Shown: piece by piece, positions 44,223 to 53,069 of the stretch | Numbering within the stretch: the first letter of the stretch is position 1 | How the letters are laid out: each line of letters starts with the position of its first letter | DNA from: Panopea generosa | Lineage: Eukaryota > Mollusca > Bivalvia > Adapedonta > Hiatellidae | Reading direction: 5' to 3' | Assembly: GCA_029582155.1 (NCBI GenBank) | Contig: CM055897.1 | Span: 6,852,661 to 6,916,660, forward strand | Length of the DNA stretch: 64,000 nucleotides | The notes under the pieces: generated by a model | The model's database searches: none | What the model was told of the DNA's origin: nothing | Seen by the model: the letters and a program-made list of their open reading frames with translations, nothing else | Translations under genes and position numbers: made by a program

Positions 44223-44449
44223 ATCCTAAAACAAATTTTAATAATATTTAAATATTTTTTTAAATAGCGACAATACTTACATATAAATAATATAATTATT
44301 CTTATTTTTCATAATAGCGACAACACTGACATGTATAATGAAATTATAAAAGAAACAAATACTAATTTCCATGTATATATTGTAGATTTTACATTTCTAA
44401 AATATATTAAATAGTATTGGTATTCTTAATTGATAAAATAACGGCAACA

Positions 44450-45131
44450 CATTTCGGTAGTTCGGTAATTTTCAAGGGATGTAATCCATACAGGAATACA
44501 TGGGAAAGGTAAAACTCGATTAAAGTCAAGTTATAAAATTCCAAAAGTGCTGAAAATTGACTTACTTTATTAAATTAATATTATTTATAGTATTAAAGTA
44601 TTTTTTCCCCATACAATAGTTTAAAACATGATTTTAAACCTTCATTTCGGTAGTCCAAAAGTTCATTTAGGTAATTTTCAAGGGAAGTAATCCATACAGG
44701 AATACATGGGAAAGGTAAAACTCAATTAAAGTCAAGTTATAAAATTCCAAAAAGAGCTGAAAATTTACATACTTTATTAAATTAATATTATTTATAGTAT
44801 CAAAGTTAACTTTTTTAATACAATGAACTAAAACATGATTTTAAACCTTCATTTCGGTAGTCCAAAAGTTCATTTCGGTAATTTTGAAGGGAAGTAATCC
44901 ATACAGGAATAAATGGGAAAGGTAAAAATCAATTAAATTCAAGTTATAAACTTCCAAATGTGTTGAAAATAGGCCTACCTTATTAAATAAACATTATTTA
45001 TAGTATTACAGTTTAATTTTACCATTTTATTAACTATAACATTAACTTTAAGCTTCATTTCGGTAATGAAAAGTTCATTTCGGTAAATTTACCGAAATGA
45101 AATGAAGTTCATTTCGGTAACTATACGCACC
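44450..45131 (-). repeat. Right long terminal inverted repeat of element 2
   Basis: Three tandem subunits (GTAATCCATACAGGAATA-type sequence at about 44480, 44690 and 44900), against two on the left. Outer end CTATACGCACC. Confidence 0.85.
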
Positions 45132-45132
45132 G

Positions 45133-45931
45133 GGATACTAATACAATGGAATCGCATAATCTCGAACATCATTATGTGGTCGAACAACGCTAAAAGTGCC
45201 CGATTGAAGCCATGTGACTAGGTCATGTGACTTCTGCTATATTAGCAGCTGACCGCCAGTATTCTTGGTCAGTCTGGGGTTACAACTCGACGGAGAAGGA
45301 GTTGCAAGAAGACCCTGCATAATTAATTAATTAATTATTATTATTTGGTAATACAGGCTGGGACTTTGGACCGAGGTAACAAGTGAACGAGGGATTCTCA
45401 GAAGAACAGTTTTGAACTCAGAGTTGCAGAACCCTCTGAAACTTGTGAACAGTGCTCCGGGTCGTAGTCTGTTGGGTGCCATTGTTTGTCTCAGACAGGT
45501 GTTGGGACAGGTTTGGAACATTGCTGCAGGACTAGTTTTATTTAGTTAAAACAGAGTCCTGAGCAAGTGTTTGAGACGTAAGTCTGATACTTTGGTGCAG
45601 CTCGGAGTTTTGAGTTTGGTGTGCTGCAGGACCAGTTTTATTTATTTAAAACAAAGTCCTGGGCATTTGTTTGGAGTGAAACGTTTGTTTGAAACGCTAG
45701 TTCGAAACCTTTATAATTTGGTTTTATATGTATAAGTTAATTGTACGTGATTATTCTTTTTTAAACACGAATCATTTGTTCAATCATTTGTCATCCAATC
45801 ATAAAGCAAAGTAGCTTGAGGAAAATGATTTCACCATTTATCTTAAATCAAACGGCAAGTAGTCAAAGGAAAATTCTTATATATCATATGTATTAGTATT
45901 TGTGTGCACAATCCGCTCGGTGCACGTTACA
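45133..45931 (+). repeat. 5' LTR, remaining part
   Basis: Begins with the 9-bp GGATACTAA duplicate and continues as in the 3' LTR. A TATA-like TATATTA is at 45238-45244 (TATATAAG in the 3' LTR). It has two copies of an internal CTGCAGGACTAGTTTTATTT unit, against five in the 3' LTR. Confidence 0.88.
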
Positions 45932-46028
45932 AAAATTGGCGGCAGCGGTGGGATACTTTAATAATCTACAGATATTACTTACCCATACTTAATTCAATAT
46001 AGATGATAGTCAGGAATTTGATAGTAGG

Positions 46029-48050
46029 ATGCAAAGTTTAGATGAACGTTTGCAGGAGTTGAGACGGCAAAATGAAATGCGTAGGGTTCAGACTGAAATA
46101 TCGCTTCTTGAACGACAGATAGAAAACATGGAATTGGGCATGACTACAAATGAAGGACGGAGCAGTTCAGCATTGAAAAAGGTATCAAAGATGGAGGATG
46201 GACAAGGTTTAAAGAAGTGTTTGAAGATAGAGATTGGTGTTGGCTTCAGGACTCCGCTTTGGTGCAGTCCCATTAAAAAGGAATTTGATGAGTTGGAGAC
46301 AACAATCGTCAAGGAACCTGACCGTTTTGTTACAAAACGAAAGAAGTCTGACTCGAAACAGACATGTTCAACACCAAAACACGAAGTAGGTGCAGAACCT
46401 GGTAGTTCAAAACCTAGCTCAGGGAATGGTTATGGAGCAAAAGTCAAACCAGCAACGTTTGATGGTTCGGGCAGTTGGCTGGACTATAAAGCTCATTTTG
46501 ATGCTTATTCAAAAATAAATAGTTGGACAGAAGAACAGAAAGGACTTTATTTGGCTGTATCACTTAGAGGACAAGCTCAGGGTGTTTTTGGAAATTTAAG
46601 TTTAGATGCTAATGACTATAACGAGTTGGTACGGTCTTTAGAAGAAAGCTTTGCCCCACCTAATCAAACTGAATTATACTGCGTTCAGTTGCGTGAGAGG
46701 AAACAAAAGGCATCAGAAACTCTGTCTGAACTTGGTCAGGATGTCAGACGGCTAACTAATTTAGCCTATCCAACAGCACCAACGGATGTTCGGGAAACTC
46801 TAGCAAAAGAGCAGTTTATGGACTCTCTTATAAGCTCAAACATGAGACTTCGTATCAAACAAGCTAGGCCGTTAAATTTAAACGATGCTGTTCGGCATGC
46901 AGTCGAACTTGAAGCGTATAATCGTGCTGAAAGGAAGCATATGGAAGGACAAGGATATTTGAGATTAACTCCAGATAAAGAGACAGAATTAAGAGAAGAA
47001 TTAAAAGGTCTCAAGAACAGAGTTTCAGATCTCAGCAAGGCATTCCAATCATGGTCTCATGAGAGGATGGTTTCGAAACCACAGGAGGCAAAAACCAACC
47101 AAAGTAGAAAATTTCAGCATGGCCGACAGAACTCTCGGATTGAAGTCAGCAGAAAAAAGAAATGTTTTAATTGCGGATCTGAAGATCATATTAAACCTAA
47201 TTGTCCTAAGCTTCCGAACGTGAACACCAAATCCAATCCTAGTTCATCTAATGATAAACAACATGTTGCAGCTGCTGGTTCAGGTCTTTATATTGATGCT
47301 AAAATGAATAATATATTGACAGAATGTTTAATCGATACTGGAGCAACTATCACAATAATTTCTACAAGAGTTTGGGATATTATTAGACCTTGTTCTAGTG
47401 AGCTGAAACCGTTTAGAACACAAATCTTGCCAGCATCAGGAGATCCAGTCAATATCAAGGGCAAAACCACAGTGAGCATAGAGATATGTGGTATTCAATG
47501 TATCAGCAACATTGTGGTTGCAGATATTGAGTTAGATATTTTACTTGGTTTAGACTTTTTGCAAACTCAAGATTGTAAACTTGATTTATCTAACAACACA
47601 TTAACTATTAAAGGCAAGTCATGTCAGTTAAAACAAGCTGGAAGGCTAGGATGTTACGGAGTAAATGTTGTTGATCAGTCCGTTTTACATTCAAGGTCTG
47701 AGGTACCTATCCTTATGCAAAACCAGGGCGAATCTATTAACACAGTATACAAAAACAAAAGCATTTGTAAAGCTAAATTAGAAAAGCTTAAGTGCGTGAA
47801 AGACAGACCAACATGTGAAGAATGTAAAGTAACTTTTAAAAAGACTGCATATCTGTGGAGACATTTGAAAAGGAAGCACGGAGTAAAGCATAGGCTGGAT
47901 CAAACTATAACACTGCAGGAGCATAAAACTAGTGCAACAGAAATATTATGTAAAATGACACCAGCTTCACTGCCAGTCAAAGCACCTATCAATACAGTAA
48001 TATATGCTCAAGATAGTGTAGGCGTCAGCTCTGAATTATATGAAAAATAA
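46029..48050 (+). CDS. gag: Gag-protease polyprotein with a C2H2 finger
   Basis: 673 codons, intact. The N-terminal coiled coil (residues 1-40, LQELRRQNEMRRVQTEISLLERQ) is followed by a retrotransposon Gag domain (~145-300, PATFDGSGSWLDYKAHFDAY). Then a basic region, a zinc knuckle CFNCGSEDHIKPNC (~378-391), an aspartic protease with LIDTGATITIIS (~433) and ILLGLDFL (~506), and near the C-terminus CEECKVTFKKTAYLWRHLKRKHG-type C2H2 residues (~595-617). No reverse transcriptase follows. Particle formation and self-cleavage are plausible; transposition would need pol from another element. Confidence 0.88.
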   Translation: MQSLDERLQELRRQNEMRRVQTEISLLERQIENMELGMTTNEGRSSSALKKVSKMEDGQGLKKCLKIEIGVGFRTPLWCSPIKKEFDELETTIVKEPDRFVTKRKKSDSKQTCSTPKHEVGAEPGSSKPSSGNGYGAKVKPATFDGSGSWLDYKAHFDAYSKINSWTEEQKGLYLAVSLRGQAQGVFGNLSLDANDYNELVRSLEESFAPPNQTELYCVQLRERKQKASETLSELGQDVRRLTNLAYPTAPTDVRETLAKEQFMDSLISSNMRLRIKQARPLNLNDAVRHAVELEAYNRAERKHMEGQGYLRLTPDKETELREELKGLKNRVSDLSKAFQSWSHERMVSKPQEAKTNQSRKFQHGRQNSRIEVSRKKKCFNCGSEDHIKPNCPKLPNVNTKSNPSSSNDKQHVAAAGSGLYIDAKMNNILTECLIDTGATITIISTRVWDIIRPCSSELKPFRTQILPASGDPVNIKGKTTVSIEICGIQCISNIVVADIELDILLGLDFLQTQDCKLDLSNNTLTIKGKSCQLKQAGRLGCYGVNVVDQSVLHSRSEVPILMQNQGESINTVYKNKSICKAKLEKLKCVKDRPTCEECKVTFKKTAYLWRHLKRKHGVKHRLDQTITLQEHKTSATEILCKMTPASLPVKAPINTVIYAQDSVGVSSELYEK

Positions 48051-48605
48051 AAAATGTGAAACAAATACATTTGAGGAGGCTGGAACGAGTTGTGACCCGA
48101 ATATCCGACCTGGAAAGAATGAAAAGTTATGCAGACAAAAAGAGATAAAGATGCGCCCCAGGGACCAGAGCGTTAATTCCAAACATGTATTTGAAACTGG
48201 AAGTTTGATTGAATTAAATAAAACAAGAAGCACGAAACACTCTTTCGAGGTTAAAGGAGGATTTAGTTCTGGTTGTAGAGGAACTTTTATGGAGCATAGA
48301 TAAGTTGATGAAGTAAGTTAGGAAACTGAGACTTTTAATCATGTTTGATATACATGTAGTTTGCAAGAATATGTTGTTTATGGACCATTTCCCCATAATT
48401 TTGTAAAAACAAAATGAGATCTGTTTAGAAATTTTTGGAAGTTTTACATGAACAAATATATATGTTCTGGACAAATTATTGTGTTCGATGAATATGCCGA
48501 TATTTTTCTATTTTGTAATATCTATTTAAGTTTAGTGTATGTTTTATGGATGATAAATATGGTTTTATGATCAAGCGGGACGCTTGTAGTCGGAGGCGTG
48601 GGTAA
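48051..48605 (+). other. Post-gag segment of the pol-less gypsy
   Basis: A small 87-codon frame (48040-48303) has no recognisable domain. The G-rich CGGAGGCGTGGGTAA just before the 3' LTR could be the polypurine tract. pol appears deleted. Confidence 0.55.
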
Positions 48606-49830
48606 TGTGACGAAAATCGCCTTGTACATATATAAATCCATAACATCGGTGTATTTGTTATGCCGTTATACTTTTCTGTTGGTTGATAACTTTATATTTA
48701 CCTTTAATATATGACTAGTTTAAGTATTCTTTATTGTTTATTAAGTTATATTAATAAACGTACAGAAAACGTAGTTAATAAATTGTCAGGCAAACGCTCA
48801 TTGAATTTGATTAAGGATACTAATGCAATGGAATCGCATAATCTCGAACATCATTATGTGGTCGAACAACGCTAAGAGTGCCCGGTTGAAGCCATGTGAC
48901 TAGGTCATGTGACTTCTGCTATATAAGCAGCTGACCGCCAGTATTCTTGGTCAGTCTGGTGTTACAACTCGACGGAGAAGGAGTTGCAAGAAGACCCTGC
49001 ATAATTAATTAACTAATAAATTATTATTATTTGGTAATACAGGCTGGGACTTTGGACCGAGGTAACAAGTTAACGAGGGATTCTCAGAAGTGCAGTTTTG
49101 AATTCAGAGTTGCAGAACCCTCTGAAACTTGTGAACAGTGCTCCGGGTCGTAGTCTGTTAGGTGCCATTGTTTGTCTCAGACAGGTGTTGGGACAGGTTT
49201 GGAACATTGCTGCAGGACTAGTTTTATTTAGTTAAAACAGAGTCCTGAGCAAGTGTTTGAGACGTAAGTCTGATACTTTGGTGCAGCTCGGAGTTTCGAG
49301 TTTGGTGTGCTGCAGGACTAGTTTTATTTAGTTAAAACAAAGTCCTGAGCAAGTGTTTGAGACGTAAGTCTGATACTTTGGTGCAGCTCGGAGTTTCGAG
49401 TTTGGAATGCTGCAGGACTAGTTTATTTGATTAAAACAGAGTCCTTGGCATTTGTTTGGAGTGCTGCAGAGCTAGTTTTGTTTATTTAAAACAGAGTTCT
49501 GGGCATAGTGTTGTGCGGAGTGCTACAGAACTAGTTTTATTTATTTAAAACAGAGTTCTGGGCATAGTGTTGTGCGAAACGTTTGTTTGAAACGTTGGTT
49601 CGAAACCTTTATAATTTGGTTTTATATGTATAAGTTAATTGTACGTGATTTTTTCTTTTTTAAACACGAATCATATGTTCAATCATTTGTCATCCAATCA
49701 TAAAGCAAAGTAGCTTGAGGAAAATGATTTCATCATTTATCTTAAATCAAACGGCAAGTAGTCCAAGGCAAATTCTTATATATCATATTTATTAGTAGTT
49801 GTGTGCATAATCCGCTCGGTGCACTTTACA
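48606..49830 (+). repeat. 3' LTR (1225 bp)
   Basis: Uninterrupted counterpart of the split 5' LTR. TATATAAG at 48920-48927 is a likely promoter TATA box. About 49210-49570 holds five copies of a CTGCAG-GACTAG-type unit (some ~110 bp, some ~55 bp) with internal hairpin potential. Confidence 0.9.
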
Positions 49831-49834
49831 GTAT

Positions 49835-50105
49835 GTATAAGTACAATTCAAGTTATTTTCAAGCAATCCACTTACAAAAAATCGGCAACAAATATTGCTG
49901 TCATCTAACTGAACACGTATTATCGAGGTATTTTTACAATATTTTGTTCTGCATCCTTTTTCTTTACGGTAAAGAAAAATGTGTGTGAGTTATCCTGCCC
50001 AACTTCTTTCATTTGCGCAATCGTGAAACATCGGGTATTTCCGTATCCTCTGTATAATACACTATTGCGTTGAATAAAGGCCAAGGTGACCAGATTGCCA
50101 TTTGC
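49835..50105. other. Intergenic
   Basis: No gene. 50023-50050 is the inverted match to the 29-bp duplication at 18472-18529. Confidence 0.6.
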
Positions 50106-50107
50106 GG

Positions 50108-50381
50108 GGTACTACTAAAACCCGGTCAGATTCCGGCTGTAGGGAAAAGGCAAATATGGCGTGTATACTAGTGATTATTATGTTAAACTGTCCTAATCCC
50201 AATAATTATGTACTGTCCTTGACAAATATATGAAAAAAAAAATAAAAAAATAATGTCTTAAATTTGGTCTTGAAGTTTACCTTTTTATCATAATCACTAG
50301 TATACACGCCACATTTGCCTTTTCCCTACAGCAGGAAAAGTGACCTGCTCAGCTGGAATCTGACCGGTTTTAGTAGTAACC
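50108..50381. repeat. Foldback element with ~75-95-bp arms
   Basis: 50108-50181 is the inverse of 50287-50381, sharing ACTACTAAAACC, GGTCAGATTCC and TAGGGAAAAGGCAAAT. The right arm has an extra ~15 bp. The ~100-bp centre is A-rich. Target duplication is not convincing. Confidence 0.85.
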
Positions 50382-50439
50382 TAATTTGGGAGCCACTCTA
50401 AGACGCTGACTTTCATTAGTTTATACTAATTTCTTTTAG

Positions 50440-50609
50440 CTCAATTGCATTGAAGGCTCAAAGCTTATATTAATCGCTTCCGAGTCCGCTTCCTGGGAAG
50501 AACCAATACTGAGTGTTGTTTTATGAGAGGCATCGGGTCGTGCTGGGGATCGAACCAACAACCTGTTTCGTGAGCGGCTAACACTCTATCCATTAGACCA
50601 CTGCTCCGC
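50440..50609 (-). mobile_element. tRNA-derived SINE (second family)
   Basis: The minus-strand head begins GCGGAGCAGTGGTCTAATGG (A box) and has GGTTCGATCCCC (B box). The tail with CCTCTCATAAAACA matches the 16741 and 38723 copies. It is the best preserved promoter of this family in the window. Confidence 0.75.
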
Positions 50610-50794
50610 TTTTACATATGCTCTATTTAGATAATTATATAGTATACCGGTTGTTTGATGGCATTGGTGGCAAGATCAATTCTGTAGTTTTCTCTGATTT
50701 CTGAGCTCATCTGTTTTTGTCTTAAATCACTGTATTATTTTCATTTCATCTGATTTTGTCTGAAAGCAGCCCTCCCAGGGGGTGGGTGTCCCTG

Positions 50795-50935
50795 TTCTCT
50801 GAATCTCTTAAAGTAATGCCTATTGTTCCCCAGATCTCAAAAAATATTTTTGCCAAAGTTCCCCAAAAGTATTTTGTCCATGTTCCCTAGATATCCAAAA
50901 ATTTTAAACATAGTTCCCTGAAAGTACCAAGTAGT
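50795..50935. repeat. Degenerate ~32-bp minisatellite, part 1
   Basis: Imperfect units of the form GTTCCCCAGATCTC...AAAGTA. Related units are at 51850-51968. 50940-51320 has no gene. Confidence 0.6.
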
Positions 50936-51536
50936 GTTTCCTTAAGTAAAATGTCTACTATAATCTTCTCTATTATTATTTACACATCATCATAATAAGC
51001 AAAATCCATGTTCCGTCTTCTTTTCCTTGTTTAAAATATTTATGGTCTATGGCTTGAACTTTCAATTTTGGTGCCAAAGTAAAGCTGATAAAAATGATGA
51101 CCAATTCCCGTTATCAATTATTTAATATTTTTCTTCTGAATTTAATTATTACGGATTGAATTCGAAATATGTTGAAATTTCACGAAAAAAAAATTAAACA
51201 AAAAATGGTAGTCTTGATTTAACTAATACCATGTACGTTTAAACAAATCAGAATAAAAATAGAAATAGTAGGTAGAAAGATGAAGCAGTAAGTTTTCCAT
51301 TGGTGGCGAAAGTTTCATAAATTTGATATTTATTGAAGTCGTTTATCTTATTAAAAAAAATGGGATAAAAAAGAGAAAATTATCACACAAAACAACTTTA
51401 AGCGTAAAATTCTTCATTTCCTTAAATTTAAAAAAGAAAAAAAATAATCTCCCAAACCAAGCTCTTTCTTTTGATACCATAATCACAAAAATATGTTGTT
51501 TGATTCTGGAGGATGTGTGTTTCCATGATTTTGAAA

Positions 51537-51745
51537 ACGCCATGTGGTCTAGTGGTAAAGCACCGAACCCCGTGATTGGAAGGTCGTGGGTACTTCAATC
51601 CTTCGCCACGACTATGTGTGGTGTCCTTGAGCAAGACACTTTTTCCACATATGCTTAGTACTGGTTATACCCAGGAAGACTTCGAGCATGATTTGTCTAA
51701 GTCGTAAGAACTTGTTTCACATTCGAAGTAAAATAAATAAGTTCA
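51537..51745 (+). mobile_element. tRNA-derived SINE
   Basis: A box TGGTCTAGTGG (51544-51554). The B-box region is disrupted (GGGTACTTCAATCC). Same core as the 8133 SINE, including GTCCTTGAGCAAGACAC and TGCTTAGTACTGGTT. Confidence 0.75.
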
Positions 51746-51849
51746 AACTAAACTTGCCACCTGACATTAAGACAAGTGCCTTCAGTTGCCTATCTCTGTT
51801 TATATGTCTTTGATAAAATTGATTAATTTTAGTACTTTTTTTCATTAAG

Positions 51850-51968
51850 GACAATATCCTTAGATCTCTAAAAATAAGGCCTTGGATCCCTGGATCTCTG
51901 AAAGTAATGGCCAATGTGCCCCAGATCTCTGAAAATAAATGGCCATGTTCTCCAGATCTCCAAAACCC
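51850..51968. repeat. Degenerate ~32-bp minisatellite, part 2
   Basis: About four units with GATCTCTGAAAGTAATGGCC. Same family as 50795-50935. Confidence 0.65.
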
Positions 51969-52007
51969 CCAAGAGGGCTTCAGCAATGGGTCATTCATCT
52001 CGTTTGA

Positions 52008-52290
52008 ACCACAACAGTGATCTAGGGGTACAGCATCTACCTCGCATGCAGCAGATTGTGGGTTACATCCCCAGCCGGGTCATACCAAAGACTTGAAAAA
52101 TGATTCTTAAAGCTTCCACACTTGGCGCTCAGCATTTAGAGAATAGTTCTAAATCTGGTCGACCCAGTGTCATTATAATATGACTGGGTGAGGTATCATA
52201 CCATGTGTCTGTGGCATCATATTCCAATACAACAGCACTAAGACTACTGTCTCAAGTAGACAACATCTAAATATCACTGAAAAACTGTTA
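52008..52290 (+). mobile_element. tRNA-derived SINE (third family)
   Basis: A-box-like TGATCTAGGGGT (52018-52029) and B-box-like GGTTACATCC (52061-52070). The body contains TTGGCGCTCAGCATTTAGAG, a segment seen in molluscan SINEs. Confidence 0.65.
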
Positions 52291-52524
52291 GAAGTGATGC
52301 TAATTACCATAAAACATTAAGCTATGGTTTTATTGTATCTTAGCTCATCTGATTTTGTCTGGGTTTCAATCTCAAGAAACATTAAACTTCAGGTCCAATT
52401 CAATATTTCAATATTTCTTTTGAACGGTTTTGGAGAGTGCTTAAGTGTTATATTAGTGTTAGGAGAACAAATGAATTAATATAAAAAAACATTAAATGAC
52501 TAGGTGCAGGGTGTGAAATGGTTA

Positions 52525-52915
52525 CGGCTCAATAGTTTTAGTTTCCTTTAAAATATTTTGATGAAACTTTGTGTATAGATAGATACCTGACCCTAAAATG
52601 AAATGGAAGCTTGGGATTGGTTTTGAGACAAATGGGTCATGGTCACTGTTAAATACTTAAAATAAATAAAAGTTTTCCACTCTATAACTTAAGTTTCATT
52701 TGCGATATTTTGATGACATTTTGTGTATATGTTTCTGACATGAAAAGGAAGATTGAAATTGTATTTTAGGTTAATTGGGTCAAGGTCAATGATCCTTAAA
52801 ATAGAACTAAACAGTTTCTACTCAATAACATTCATTTCATTTAATATATTGTGTGCATAGGTTTCAAACATGAAAAGCAAAATTTGGAGTGGTGTTGACA
52901 TTAATGCTTCCAGTC
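52525..52915. repeat. Three degenerate ~140-bp units
   Basis: Each has AATATTTTGATGAAACTTTGTG-like sequence then a GGGTCAAGGTCAATG-like segment (GGGTCATGGTCACTG in the first). No coding. 52290-53060 holds nothing else recognised. Confidence 0.5.
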
Positions 52916-53069
52916 AACTTGTTCTGGGCGTACTGGTAATTGGGGATATTGATTGCTTTGCACTCATTGTTTAAGTTTTGCACAAGTTAAAACCCCATAA
53001 AATTATAGTAGTTTTTGAGTATTTTAGAAAAGTCAAGCGCACTGTCCTTCTGACAACATTTGATAATTC

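Larger units (their letters stand above)
39764..45131. mobile_element. Element 2: long-TIR DNA transposon carrying SGNH and PHD sequences
   Basis: The termini are GGTGCGTATAG (39764) and CTATACGCACC (45131). Inverted repeats extend for hundreds of bases on each side (39764 to ~40250; ~44450 to 45131) and contain subterminal tandem units with TTACCGAAATGAA. The 9-bp duplication GGATACTAA flanks it in the gypsy LTR (38102-38110; 45133-45141), with the element-1 fragment secondarily placed at the left junction. The 9-bp duplication and long TIRs fit Mutator-like elements. No transposase was found inside; it carries an SGNH pseudogene, a PHD exon, a LINE fragment and a MITE. Confidence 0.78.
37893..49830 (+). 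mobile_element. Pol-less gypsy-type retrotransposon, 5' LTR split by nested insertions
   Basis: The 3' LTR is 48606-49830 (TGTGACG...TTTACA). The 5' LTR is in two parts: 37893-38110 and 45133/45142-45931, separated by about 7 kb of later insertions. GTAT at 37889-37892 and 49831-49834 is the target duplication (4 bp; 5 bp, AGTAT, if the last A is counted in it). Inside is a Gag-protease ORF but no reverse transcriptase or integrase, so the element is non-autonomous. A primer-site-like GGCGGCAGCGGTGGGA follows the 5' LTR. Confidence 0.85.
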
